Shown: piece by piece, positions 46,450 to 58,404 of the stretch
Position numbering within the stretch: the first letter of the stretch is position 1
How the letters are laid out: every line of letters begins with the position of its first letter
NCBI GenBank assembly: GCA_051294375.1
Contig: CM119263.1
Location: 4,296,161 to 4,360,160, forward strand
DNA length: 64,000 bases
Source of the DNA: Paraspadella gotoi
Taxonomy: Eukaryota > Chaetognatha
Direction of reading: 5' to 3'
Position numbers and translations under genes: made by a program
Notes under the pieces: generated by a model
Seen by the model: the letters and a program-made list of their open reading frames with translations, nothing else
What the model was told of the DNA's origin: nothing
The model's database searches: none

Positions 46450-48530
46450 GGTCCGTCGAGGTTAGTACAACGATCTGGAAAAAATGAAAGGAAGAAAGAA
46501 TGATATAGAAATGGAGGAAAGGAAAATTGAGTTAGCGGCGAGAAAAAGAAAAGAATCGAAAGGAGGAAAGAAAAAAGCGAGAAGAAAAGTTAAATCGTTT
46601 TTAAAAGAAGAGAAATAGTGACGACGTGAAGACCTGTTTTCATGTAGATCCGTTACTATGCGGTCGACGAACGTCGAAACAAAAGCGGACGTGTCGACGA
46701 CTGAATGCCGAGACGCCGAAGAAATTCGTCGTAATGAACCGTCGCCGTGAGGAGCATCGTCAGGAGGAAGTGCCGTCTCACAGGAGCGCCGTCATGAGGA
46801 GCGCCGCCGCCGCGAGGAGTGCGCTTGGAAGCGCGCCGCCTTGAGACGTCGCGTCGAGGAGCGTTCGCAGAAAATTCATGAAACCAAAGAGGTGAACCGT
46901 TTTGCACGCCGGTCGATGATGATGCGGCATCAAGACTATACAACATTGTATGCCGCGGTAAGGGGCCGGAGACAGAAAGGGAAAAGCGAAGTCCAAGGTC
47001 GAAGTTTTTTCTTAACGTTTCCAAGAGTGGGGAGAAAATGATCGAATTCTCGCGCCGCGCCGATAGTAACGCCGCCGGGGGTACCCGCCGCCTTACGTTC
47101 CGTTAGCCGCGCCGAAATCCGTACCGCCTCCCGTTCCGCCGCCCGTACAGCCGTTCGTGCTTTCCGTCAATCCAGTTTAAAAGCGAGTGAGCCGCCGGCT
47201 CGCCCCCCGCCGCCGCCGCCGCCGCCGCCGCCGCGTCCTGAGTTAACAAGAAAAAGCTGTTGAGCCGCATGTCGCGCGGTTATCAGAAACGCCGTCGTCC
47301 GTTTATCGGATTTATCACACCGCCGCATAGTCTTGTAATTGTTCTTGTAAACTGAGAGATCTTCCAAGTAGTGCTGCTGCCGTCGTCGACAGGTAGGCCG
47401 CCGGAGGAGGATCGTGAATCTGAAAGGAAAGGAAACGGAGAAAAAGGTTGAGAGGATGCGTAACTCAGCTTTGTATCTTACAAACGCAACAACAGGCATT
47501 AAGTTTGATTAGGCAGAACGTCCCCAAGTTAAGTTTAACCGGTAAAGACGCAGAGTGGATTTTCGGAGTCGCAAATGAATTCATTTGAGTCCGTTGATCG
47601 TATCGGCCGGGGTACAAGATGAGATCTTAATGTCTGAGTTAAAAGAATAATTTCGACGGAGACGCCGGAATAATTGTTTCAGCAATATGAAGGCTTCGGC
47701 GACATAAAGGAGCCCTGGAAAAAGGTCCAAAAAAGTTTTAACGATTGAGTTCGGTCGTAGAATTTCACAGCGAGGCAAATGTTGAGGATTTATTAAAAAG
47801 GCCCGAAAATCTCGGATTCGAGATCACGCGGGAGCGAGAACCTTTATTCTCGAGATGGAAAAGTTTCACAGTTCGCGCCGTCCGAACAAAATCGTGCCGA
47901 CCACTTTTTCTACGCAAGAAACATACACTGAAGGTCATTTCAAAAAAAATTGCGTTTTAGCCGGTCCGGTTTTCCGAAGAGAATGATTCGACATGAGATG
48001 TGCAGTTTTGAAAGAGAATAGAGAAGGAAATCTCGAAATGGATTTTCGCGGAAGAATTTATTGAACTCGTGAAAGATTGACGAAGATGAGCGAAAGAAAG
48101 GAAGCTGTTGAACAAACAACGTAAAATAATGGGAAACGAGAGAGTGAGTGAGAATGATACAAATGAGCGCACGCACGTACGGTATCACAGAACAATGTGT
48201 CCGTCCGACGCCGCCACGACCACGAAAGCAAAAGCCGTCGGCGCGAGTCAAAGCGTTCCAAACCAAACTCAGATCCAAGCACACACGTTCACCACCGAGA
48301 GGGCAGCGAAAGTCTAAGTGGTGATTTTTGGCGAAAAAGCACATTTTAAACCGGAGTATTTATAAAATTTCTGAGCTGGACGAAGACTCGAGATCCGGCT
48401 TGATAGGGAGAAAGGCCTGTGCATGTTATGTTTGGTCGAGGACATCAAGCGAGATCATGTTCGAACTTGATGGCTGCCAACGTGTGGACGTCGCGCCCAT
48501 TCACGCATCCTCTGCATCGTGAAGGCCGGC
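46450..48530 (+). pseudogene. BEL/Pao gag relic with split CCHC knuckle, copy 1
   Basis: A charged helix-like frame (46485-46615, KNDIEMEERKIELAARKRK) and an arginine/glutamate-rich frame (46780-47040) look like the coiled-coil region that precedes Gag zinc knuckles. At 48420 a frame reads Cys-X2-Cys, and the following Gly-His and Cys (48440-48460) lie in another frame. Together the spacing would be CX2CX4HX4C, the standard retroelement zinc knuckle. A second Cys-Gly-Arg-Arg-X-His motif follows at 48483. The intervening 47050-48400 has broken frames including a GCC repeat (47200-47235). The upstream limit is uncertain. Confidence 0.6.
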
Positions 48531-48639
48531 GATAGAGGAAAATTCTTCCTGCTAGCGGCCGCGGTATGGTGACGAACCGGCCGCGTTCAAACCAATAGTA
48601 CCTGTTGTTGTAACGAAATGAGAATAAAATCTGTTGTTA

Positions 48640-48720
48640 CATACGCTAATGTTAGACAGCGGAGCCACGAGATCGGCAATTTCACTTAGATTGCGGCGAG
48701 AATTATAATGTAAATACTTA
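48640..48720 (+). pseudogene. retroviral-type aspartic protease motif, copy 1
   Basis: The frame LMLDSGATRSAISLRL has DSGA at 48655-48666, the catalytic motif of retropepsins in the form typical of BEL/Pao (hydrophobic-L-D-S-G). A stop follows after a few residues. Its position between the zinc knuckle and the reverse transcriptase is as expected. Confidence 0.65.
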
Positions 48721-49569
48721 TGCTGAATTTACAAATTTAACGGCACGTACAACAAAGTATCAAAAGCCTGGAGAGATTACACGACATTAGAATTTCGAAT
48801 TTGGACGAACTTACGCCACGGAAATAAACAAATAGTTTTTAGTCGGCGACGTATTAACGACAGAGACCGACCGACCGACAAAATCACGAAATTGAAGATT
48901 ACAATTACATAAGGAAGTGAGATTTGAGGAATTGGAAAGAAGATGCGGTTGAGATGTGATTCTCGACGGCCAGGTTGGCACATGTCTTGGGTCGGTGGAA
49001 GACAGGATCGGGCCGGAAGGGTTTCCCGTTGCACTAAAGAACGAAGTTTCGGATGACGACTGATCGAGCAAGTGACGAAACGAAAGTGGAGATCACGTAA
49101 GTTGTTTGTTCGACGTTGCCAGAGACGTAGAAACTGGCAATATTTGATCGCGAATATGTTTTCGTTATGATTTTCTGTTTGGAAGGGTCGAACTGTATCG
49201 TCGAGGTTCAACACGCGTCTCCGTGCAAGATGGATTTCGCGATTGAGCAGCTTGAGAGAGAAAATTTATTTCAATGAGTCAACGGCATTATGTCGCGCCA
49301 TCGCCATGGAAAAACACGGAAGGAAAAAACCGCTTGAGATGTTCGCGAAGATGAAAAAGAAGTTACGAAGAGCGCAGAGAACAGAGCGAGGAAGTTCGGG
49401 CAAATAAAATGAGAAAAGATCGGTGGTGCTTGAAGGGGTGTTAAAGACGATGAGGAAACCATAAGGTTTGGGTCATGTAAAGAAAAAGCTAAAGTTGAGA
49501 ATCCGTTCGCTGATTTGCCCGTGTTTTTTCGCGCCGTTACCTCGTCGTTACAAGCGGGACAAGAACCGG

Positions 49570-50110
49570 CAAAATTTCGTATTTGCCCAGGTGCGTTGTC
49601 GAAAGTCAAAGGAAAGTGTTTAAATGATTTTTTGATACGCTGTACCCGATAACCTTACACTTTAGTCGGCATGTTGTTAAAATTTCGCCGAAAAAAGGTA
49701 CAGCTATTCCGGAGATATTAAAGGATTTTTTCACCAAGTTGAGCTTCATCCAAAAGACGTGCCGCGTTTCAGGTACCATTGGTACAAGGATAAGTCGATG
49801 AGGGAATTGGAGGTGCGCGAGCCGCTCGTGCCACGGTGTTCGGTGGCGGCCGGAAGCCCAGGTATAGACAGACTTTCCGTGGTGCAATATCATGGTATAG
49901 AGACTGAGTTCAAAAGAAAGATTTTTTCGCCGGAGGTGATAGCGGCGTTTTTCTTGAAAGTAATACGTCGATGATTTTTTTGATTCGTTGGACGGGATTA
50001 AGGCGGCAAGGAAGATGAAAAGGACAATGACTGAGGGATGAGAAAGGGTGGATTTGAAACTGGAGAAATAGCAAGCATCGGACGAGAGAATTTTGTCGGA
50101 CAGGCGGACG
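49570..50110 (+). pseudogene. BEL/Pao reverse transcriptase relic, copy 1
   Basis: Pieces in order: a KFRI...SKVKGKCLNDFL segment (about 49571-49640), DIKGFFHQVELHPKD and FRYHW (49712-49780), which is the BEL-type DI..FHQV..P.D block, then catalytic YVDD at 49964-49975 followed by DSLDGIKAARKMKRTMTEG and LKLEK, as in the region after the active site where BEL/Pao enzymes have a conserved K-W. Stops fall in this last frame at TGA (about 50038) and TAG (about 50072). A frameshift separates the FHQV and YVDD pieces. Family assignment rests on motif order from memory; no search was possible. Confidence 0.8.
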
Positions 50111-50656
50111 GCGAACGAATGAAGACCAAAAGTGGTTGACGGCAGTCGCGGACGAAGAACTGGAAAGACGATTTTGGAAAGAATGGCCGAAAACGCGCTG
50201 CCGGAGGATCCGTCGATACGCCAAATATGATTCGAAGGATTGGAGTCGCATTTAAAGACATTTGAAAAGTCGCCCATTGTTTTGTTTTGTTGTTAAGTCG
50301 CGTGCGCGAAGTAATCTTGACCAGGAAACTAAAAAGGGAAACATTAATTAGAAATAAGCGAGGGAAGGGCCACGTCAAATTTGTGACGAGGTCGAAAACT
50401 AGATACCAAATAAAGCATTAACGAAAATAAAAAACAAAAAAAGAACTTACCTTTAAAAATTAACGACGGTAAATAGGATAAACGAGATCAACAAAAGTTT
50501 TAAGAGCGAAAATGAAAGTAAAACATATTGATCGAGAGAAAAGATAAAGTCCTATAGGATAGGCTAGTATTAAAATAGGAAAGCATACTAGCTAGATGCG
50601 GATTACTTATTAAATTTAATTTCAACCGTATTCGAAATAACATTAATTTTTGCTCA

Positions 50657-50682
50657 TAACAAAAAAAAAAAAAAAAAAAAAA
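50657..50682 (+). repeat. oligo-A run inside the element
   Basis: About 24 consecutive A followed by AGAAAAGAAAAAAAG. It may mark a polyadenylated insertion or internal deletion point after the reverse transcriptase. Confidence 0.85.
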
Positions 50683-50721
50683 AGAAAAGAAAAAAAGAAC
50701 ATTATCTAAACAAACTAATTC

Positions 50722-51330
50722 TTGCAGTGCAAGAAAGGGGGAGAGAAATTCAGCGTAGTTTCGTCCGTCTCGAATGCACGCATGCAAATGCCCGCACACG
50801 CACGTAACACGCAGTACACAGCCAAAACTCGTTCCAGACAAGATGAAGACGGAGACAACGAAAGACGGTACGGCAAAGCGTCAAGCAAAGCAAAGCGTAA
50901 AAGCAGAGCAGAACGTCATCAGCAAGCAGAACTAGGACGTCATCGAACAGAACAACAGCGTGCATCGAGCAGAGCATCATTCGCGGCGTCAGTCCGTAGC
51001 GCGTCGTCGGGCGCCGTGCGTGGAAAGAGAGACGAAACAAGGCCAGCCAAAGATTGTTGCACACTCCGTCGTCATGGGCGTCAAGAACTGTTGCTGACCC
51101 CATCAAGGGCCAATCAAAGACGTTCTAGTTCGTCGTCAAAGGACGTTGCAACGGGTCGTCAAGGTTGTGTCAACCCAAGATGCCAGCAGAATCCGGTCAA
51201 AGAAAGCAGAACGTTCACTCGCGGGAGAATGGGCAACCGTTACGGGGGGAGCTCGTGCCATGGAGACGACGAAAGCCGGGCGCGGACTTGGGATACGGGG
51301 AAATATACTTTGGGGATATGGGGGAAATGA
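50722..51330 (+). CDS. 202-codon basic open frame before the 3' LTR, copy 1
   Basis: Longest intact + frame of the element. The product is rich in arginine, serine, lysine and glutamine (words such as KSRAERHQQAELGRH), without the integrase zinc finger HHCC or the D,D-35-E spacing. It occupies the place where RNase H and integrase should be. It might be unrelated sequence joined after an internal deletion. Codon structure gives no clear sign of selection, so protein coding is doubtful. Confidence 0.25.
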   Translation: MQCKKGGEKFSVVSSVSNARMQMPAHARNTQYTAKTRSRQDEDGDNERRYGKASSKAKRKSRAERHQQAELGRHRTEQQRASSRASFAASVRSASSGAVRGKRDETRPAKDCCTLRRHGRQELLLTPSRANQRRSSSSSKDVATGRQGCVNPRCQQNPVKESRTFTRGRMGNRYGGSSCHGDDESRARTWDTGKYTLGIWGK

Positions 51331-51464
51331 ACTTTGGGGAAAGGGGCAGTACGTCAAAGGAAAATACATTACTTCTTCAAATTGCAATGGGCGAAGATTT
51401 GATTTGTTTCTTGTAGCGACTATTAGTAGTTTAATTGTTTTTGGTCGAAGGGTCGACGGGGGAG

Positions 51465-51872
51465 TGTAAAGAATAGTCGTACGTTTATGAATAGCTGTAT
51501 TGCACTGCATAGGTCGTATAGCGCTGCTTACGGCGTCGTCGATAATTTGTTATTTGAGTTAGCCTAGTTACTGAAACCTTCACTACCGTTTTGAGGCGCC
51601 GTAAGACGATTCGAGCGTTACCGAGTTTTTGAAACCGATTATTTTGAGAAAAACTGTAAAAATCCCTAACTGCCCAAAATGTAAGATGAAATTGTAAAAT
51701 GTAATTCGACATTGTATTTGATAAATAATAATTTCTGCAGATTTGAACACTTCGCTTCTGCCGTCACTTCACATCCTACCAATAAAACTACTCTCGTTGA
51801 AACTCAACGGGCATTTAACATTTAGACAGATATTTTTTGATTAGGCTTTTTGTAGTGGAAATTTCGATTTCA
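51465..51872 (+). repeat. BEL/Pao 3' LTR, copy 1
   Basis: Begins TGTAAAGAATAGTCG directly after GACGGGGGAG and ends near CGATTTCA. AATAAA lies in CCAATAAAACTACTC (about 51780). Partner of 45069-45469. Confidence 0.85.
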
Positions 51873-51912
51873 AATAATTCTCGCGTTCATCTTCGTGCGG
51901 CCGGTCCTGTCC

Positions 51913-52640
51913 AAATTTCAATATATGTATTGTTCATTTCTCTCGTCGATTCTTCTCTCTCTCTCTCGTTCTCTCTCATCTCTCTTCTCTCCTCGGTCTG
52001 TCCTCATCTCTCTCTCTCTCTCTCTCTTTCTCTCTATCTCTCTCTCTCTCCATCTCTCTACTCTCGTCATCCTGCCTTACAGAATGAATTGTGTGTTACA
52101 TCTGTCGGGACTGTGCCATATTTACGCCTTCATTCTTCGAGATGATCAGATACGAAAATATTCATTTTGACTTCGTCATTATCTTTTTTTTTAAAAGCAA
52201 AATACAATTTTTTTTTTTGTATAGTTTGGAGGGCCAAGCAGCCAGAGACAGTCTCCTTCGTTTGCTTGTCAGGAGGGAAGATCTAACTTTTTTTTTTCTT
52301 TTTCGGTTTTAAATAATAATTCCCAACTAATTAACGAAACTTGTTATTTTTAAAACTTAATGCTGCTAGCATATAAATTTTTTAAAAAAAAATGTTCATT
52401 ATTTACCAGTCAAAAAATAATTTTCTTCTCCTTCGTTAATCAACTTTTAGTTTTTGGCTCTCGTATCCTTTGGCTTGAAAAACAGCGTCAACACACCGAT
52501 CCTCTCTCTCCTCTCTCTCTCTCTGCCTCGTCTCTCTCTCTCTCATCTCTCTCTCTCTCCTTCTCTCTCTCTCTCATCTCTCTCTCTCTCTCGTGTCTCT
52601 CTCTCTCTCTCTCTTTCCTCTCTGCCCACTCTCAACTCAT
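51913..52640. repeat. segment C with CT tracts, recurring at 61597-62117
   Basis: CT tracts at 51955-52065 and 52500-52625 enclose AT-rich sequence (ATATTCATTTTGACTT, ATGTTCATTATTTACCAGTC) that recurs after the second BEL copy with small deletions. Beyond the second CT tract the two copies go different ways. Confidence 0.85.
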
Positions 52641-52899
52641 ATTCAAAAGACATTGAACAGTTGTCATTTTTCTCTCTCGATTTTATGTCACACTATGACG
52701 TCGCACATTCCGTTCGGACGCGATCCAGCTCCGGTTCATCATTGAAGTAAAAAGAAAAAAAAATTTGCTTCTTGACGTCGAGTTGTCGAGGTTGGACAGA
52801 AACCTTTATGAAATGTTTTCCAAGCCAGGAGTGTTATTCACTTTTTTGACACATTGGAAAAGAGATTTCTTTTTAATCAAAGTTTATGAGGGAGTTAAT

Positions 52900-53325
52900 T
52901 ATTGAGGACTGATTGAATGAATGAAATGATATAAATGAATAGATGATCAATGAAAAAAAGATGAATCAAATGAATCAATAAATGAAGAATAAAAATGAAT
53001 AAATGAAAGACATGAATGAATGAATGAATGAATGATGAATGAATTGAATGAATGAAGAAAAGAAAGAACATGAATGAATGAATGAATAAGAATTAATCAA
53101 TGATGAAATGAATGAATAAATGAATGATTAAATGAATGAATGAATGATGAATTAATGAATGAAATGAATAATGAATAAATAATGAATGAATAGATGGATG
53201 GATGGACGAATGATAATGAATGAATGAATTTAATGAATGAATGAAATTTAATGAATGAATGAGATTAATGAATGAATGAATGAATGATTTAAATGAATGA
53301 ATGAATGAATGAAGGAATGTACGAT
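52900..53325. repeat. (TGAA)n tetranucleotide array
   Basis: About 420 bp of ATGAATGAATGA with frequent irregularities. The minus-strand 80-codon Ile/His/Ser frame is repeat-derived. Confidence 0.95.
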
Positions 53326-53751
53326 CAACGATCACCCTCTCTGATCCCTGATCTCTTCATCCCGATCCGCCGCTAAAACAACTCAAAAATATGGCCACAA
53401 AGGTCATTGATAACCCAAATTGATCCCAGATTGATCCCCGGACATTACCCTACGAGAATTCACCTTAAAAGCATAGTTGAAACTCCAGTTTTTCGAGTTT
53501 GAACTCGATAGTTTTTTTTCCCTTTTTTTCCTCTTTTTTGTTCTAACTTTTTCTTTTTCTTCTTTTTTTTTCTTATTTTTATATCAAATATTGTTGCCTT
53601 TTTTTCGGGTACGAAAGCAGTTCTCGACTGGTAATGAGAAATATTAGTCTCTCTCTCTCTCTCCTCTCCCTCTCCTTCTCTCCTCTCTCAACTCTCCTCC
53701 TCTCCATCTACCGCTCCCTCTCTCTCCATCTCTCTCCTCTCCATCTCCTCC
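53326..53751. other. no gene seen; T-rich then CT tract to the gap
   Basis: Short complex sequence, then T-rich, then CTCTCC repeat (53650-53751). Confidence 0.6.
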
Positions 53752-53776
53752 NNNNNNNNNNNNNNNNNNNNNNNNN
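53752..53776. other. assembly gap (25 N, placeholder size)
   Basis: CT on the left, GA on the right. The next contig begins with the GA tract that precedes the BEL flank in copy 1 (44090-44113). Confidence 0.99.
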
Positions 53777-54036
53777 AGAGAGAGAGAGAGAGAGAGAATT
53801 ATCTCCCACAAACGAGTCGAGGATTTATACTCCTCGCATCTTTCGACAACAACAACAACTACAACTAGAACAACTACAACTCGGTTAAAGACCAAGAATT
53901 TATGTTTCATTTCTCTCTTTATAGAATTTTTTTTTAAATGAGAAATAAATCTGAAACAATATTTACGACGGTCGACGCTCGACCGTGAAAAGCCAACCGT
54001 TTCACTTTTTTTTGTTGCGAAGCGTCTCTCTCTCTA

Positions 54037-54112
<76 letters not shown>

Positions 54113-54752
54113 CTCTCTCGTGATTTATGAAGTGCTCAATTCTCGTCCGTCCATTCACGCGTCGAGCGCCCCCTTTTTTCTCCGATGTCCATCTCTCGGT
54201 TTTTTTTCGAAGAAACAAAAGACTAATATTAAAAAAAAGATAATTTAATTAAGTCGGAATCGAGGTTTTAATTAAGGCGCGTTTTTTCATTTCCATCCTC
54301 GACTCGTGTAATTAAGGCGAGAAAGGTGGAGGAGCTAGATTTTAATTACGTTTGATTTATATGAACATTTATTTTATCGAACATCGTCGTATAATATGAC
54401 TTGCGAGTATCCATTTTTGTCTTTAGATGAGATATCTTAGTTTTAGTAATGATATTTTTAGTTTTGTTTTCACATTTTTTCCTATTTTGCATATAATAAA
54501 TCAGTTAAACGTTTTTTTTTAGCCAAACTTTTAATTAATTTGCCTCGAGCGCTTTGCGTCGCTTCTCCTCACCATCAGCCCTCACTCCGCGAGTCCCAGC
54601 CAACGCCCTGCACTCACCTCCACTAACTCACGCCATACCGCGCTCCCACAGCCGCCCACACGCGCGCCACACGCGCGCCCACACGCGCGCCCAAACAACG
54701 CGCCACACGTCGCAAACGAATCGTCGAATCTCGTCCGATGATGTATATCTCG

Positions 54753-55153
54753 TGTAAAGAATAGTCGTACGTTTACTGATAGCTGTATGCACTGCATAGT
54801 CGTCACTAGCGGCTGCTTACGCGCGTCGATATTTGTTTATTGAGTTTGCCTAGTTTACCGAAACCTTACACTACCGTTTTTGAGGCGCCGTAAGACGATT
54901 CGACGTTACGAAAGTTTTTTGAAACGATTATTTTGAGGAAACGTAAAAAAATCCCTAACTGCCCAAAATGTAAATGAAATTGTAAAATGTAATTCGACAT
55001 TGTAATTTGATAAATAATATTTCTGCAGAGTTTTGAACACTTCGCTCTCCGTCACTTAGCATCTCAATAAACTACTCTTCGTTGAACTCACGGGCATTTA
55101 ACATTTAGACAGATATTTTTGATAGGCTTTTGCTCAGTGGACATCGATTTCCA
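54753..55153 (+). repeat. BEL/Pao 5' LTR, copy 2
   Basis: Equivalent of 45069-45469; AATAAA at 55066. Confidence 0.85.
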
Positions 55154-56133
55154 TATTCAAACCTATTTAGCAGCCAAAGGGGGAAAATAAAACCATACTT
55201 AGAGCGTTGGAACGAATAGGGACTTTTGGCCCATGAATCCGGATTGAAATTTAACTATAACCTAGCTGATAGCAGCGGGGCTAGCTAGGATCGACGACGC
55301 TAATAGCCTCTCGGGCTCACGCGAAGTTTGAATTTTTTTTCGCGGTTTTTAATAAACGGGCCGGTTTTTCGAAACCTGGTGCTAACATTCGCCGCTGCAG
55401 CCGCCGCCGGACGCGAGGACGAGGGAACGCGGGCGTGCAGAAGTGAAGCTGTCGATCCCAGTTCCAGACATCACGGTCGTCGAAGTCACCAAAAAGTATG
55501 GAGGCCTATGCCTAACAGCGAATGGCGAGAGTGAGACTTCACGATAAAGAAGGGATATTTTTATGATTCGCGACCGCAAAACGAACGCGGGTTCGGGCGT
55601 TCCTACGAATTAAATCGAGGATTAAATAATTTCGTGGAAACTTACCACAAAGCGAAGGTCGATGCTACGGTTCAAGCGATCACAAATCTGACGGACGTGC
55701 GTGGCCGGTAACGCGCTTTTCGAAGAACTTCACATTTCATTGCCCGTGCACGCCATCATTCGAGACCGACCGCGTGCGTAAAGTTTATTAAATCCCGATT
55801 ATTCGAGCTTCCGTTCGCGCCAAATGTTAGGAATTGGTCCTGTTATTGTTTTGGTCCGCTGCCGAAAAACCGTTCCGGAAGTTTGAGCTGAGAAAGAAGG
55901 GAGGGAAATATTTCTGTACTGGGCCGCCGCGGATAGCCTGTTTTTTTCCGAAAACCCGCGTAACGATCCCCACCTGCCCGTTATGCACAGCAGTCCTCGT
56001 CCCACACGTCGAGGTGGCTGGAGACTTCGCCCGACTTTCCCGTGTCCACCCATTCGTTCGGAGAGATCGAAGGTCAGCATCCCGCTATCGATAAAAACAG
56101 TATCTCATGCTTCGTCCAAATCGTCTCGTGAAC

Positions 56134-58214
56134 GGTCCGTCGAGGTTAGTACAACGATCTGGAAAAAATGAAAGGAAGAAAGAATGATATAGAAATGGAG
56201 GAAAGGAAAATTGAGTTAGCGGCGAGAAAAAGAAAAGAATCGAAAGGAGGAAAGAAAAAAGCGAGAAGAAAAGTTAAATCGTTTTTAAAAGAAGAGAAAT
56301 AGTGACGACGTGAAGACCTGTTTTCATGTAGATCCGTTACTATGCGGTCGACGAACGTCGAAACAAAAGCGGACGTGTCGACGACTGAATGCCGAGACGC
56401 CGAAGAAATTCGTCGTAATGAACCGTCGCCGTGAGGAGCATCGTCAGGAGGAAGTGCCGTCTCACAGGAGCGCCGTCATGAGGAGCGCCGCCGCCGCGAG
56501 GAGTGCGCTTGGAAGCGCGCCGCCTTGAGACGTCGCGTCGAGGAGCGTTCGCAGAAAATTCATGAAACCAAAGAGGTGAACCGTTTTGCACGCCGGTCGA
56601 TGATGATGCGGCATCAAGACTATACAACATTGTATGCCGCGGTAAGGGGCCGGAGACAGAAAGGGAAAAGCGAAGTCCAAGGTCGAAGTTTTTTCTTAAC
56701 GTTTCCAAGAGTGGGGAGAAAATGATCGAATTCTCGCGCCGCGCCGATAGTAACGCCGCCGGGGGTACCCGCCGCCTTACGTTCCGTTAGCCGCGCCGAA
56801 ATCCGTACCGCCTCCCGTTCCGCCGCCCGTACAGCCGTTCGTGCTTTCCGTCAATCCAGTTTAAAAGCGAGTGAGCCGCCGGCTCGCCCCCCGCCGCCGC
56901 CGCCGCCGCCGCCGCCGCGTCCTGAGTTAACAAGAAAAAGCTGTTGAGCCGCATGTCGCGCGGTTATCAGAAACGCCGTCGTCCGTTTATCGGATTTATC
57001 ACACCGCCGCATAGTCTTGTAATTGTTCTTGTAAACTGAGAGATCTTCCAAGTAGTGCTGCTGCCGTCGTCGACAGGTAGGCCGCCGGAGGAGGATCGTG
57101 AATCTGAAAGGAAAGGAAACGGAGAAAAAGGTTGAGAGGATGCGTAACTCAGCTTTGTATCTTACAAACGCAACAACAGGCATTAAGTTTGATTAGGCAG
57201 AACGTCCCCAAGTTAAGTTTAACCGGTAAAGACGCAGAGTGGATTTTCGGAGTCGCAAATGAATTCATTTGAGTCCGTTGATCGTATCGGCCGGGGTACA
57301 AGATGAGATCTTAATGTCTGAGTTAAAAGAATAATTTCGACGGAGACGCCGGAATAATTGTTTCAGCAATATGAAGGCTTCGGCGACATAAAGGAGCCCT
57401 GGAAAAAGGTCCAAAAAAGTTTTAACGATTGAGTTCGGTCGTAGAATTTCACAGCGAGGCAAATGTTGAGGATTTATTAAAAAGGCCCGAAAATCTCGGA
57501 TTCGAGATCACGCGGGAGCGAGAACCTTTATTCTCGAGATGGAAAAGTTTCACAGTTCGCGCCGTCCGAACAAAATCGTGCCGACCACTTTTTCTACGCA
57601 AGAAACATACACTGAAGGTCATTTCAAAAAAAATTGCGTTTTAGCCGGTCCGGTTTTCCGAAGAGAATGATTCGACATGAGATGTGCAGTTTTGAAAGAG
57701 AATAGAGAAGGAAATCTCGAAATGGATTTTCGCGGAAGAATTTATTGAACTCGTGAAAGATTGACGAAGATGAGCGAAAGAAAGGAAGCTGTTGAACAAA
57801 CAACGTAAAATAATGGGAAACGAGAGAGTGAGTGAGAATGATACAAATGAGCGCACGCACGTACGGTATCACAGAACAATGTGTCCGTCCGACGCCGCCA
57901 CGACCACGAAAGCAAAAGCCGTCGGCGCGAGTCAAAGCGTTCCAAACCAAACTCAGATCCAAGCACACACGTTCACCACCGAGAGGGCAGCGAAAGTCTA
58001 AGTGGTGATTTTTGGCGAAAAAGCACATTTTAAACCGGAGTATTTATAAAATTTCTGAGCTGGACGAAGACTCGAGATCCGGCTTGATAGGGAGAAAGGC
58101 CTGTGCATGTTATGTTTGGTCGAGGACATCAAGCGAGATCATGTTCGAACTTGATGGCTGCCAACGTGTGGACGTCGCGCCCATTCACGCATCCTCTGCA
58201 TCGTGAAGGCCGGC
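56134..58214 (+). pseudogene. BEL/Pao gag relic, copy 2
   Basis: Equivalent of 46450-48530, with the same one-base frame change inside the CCHC knuckle (58104-58144). Confidence 0.6.
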
Positions 58215-58323
58215 GATAGAGGAAAATTCTTCCTGCTAGCGGCCGCGGTATGGTGACGAACCGGCCGCGTTCAAACCAATAGTACCTGTTGTTGTAACGA
58301 AATGAGAATAAAATCTGTTGTTA

Positions 58324-58404
58324 CATACGCTAATGTTAGACAGCGGAGCCACGAGATCGGCAATTTCACTTAGATTGCGGCGAGAATTATAATGTAAATA
58401 CTTA
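58324..58404 (+). pseudogene. retroviral-type aspartic protease motif, copy 2
   Basis: DSGA at 58339-58350, same context as copy 1. Confidence 0.65.

Larger units (their letters stand above)
45069..51872 (+). mobile_element. degenerate BEL/Pao LTR retrotransposon, copy 1
   Basis: About 6.8 kb between direct repeats of about 0.4 kb that begin TGTAAAGAATAG. The internal region has, in the order expected of the BEL/Pao superfamily, a basic Gag-like region, CCHC zinc-knuckle remnants, an aspartic protease DSGA and a reverse transcriptase with YVDD. All are on the + strand, split by stops and frameshifts. Only about 1.3 kb lies between the reverse transcriptase and the 3' LTR, too little for a complete RNase H and integrase, so the copy cannot be autonomous. 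The purine run GGGGGAG abuts the 3' LTR as a polypurine tract should. An identical copy lies 9,684 bp downstream. Confidence 0.85.

Noticed and set aside
49606-50277. 223-codon minus-strand open frame in the BEL element (and its copy at 59290-59961)
   Set aside because: It is antisense to the reverse transcriptase relic, shows no domain, and its openness follows from the + strand composition.
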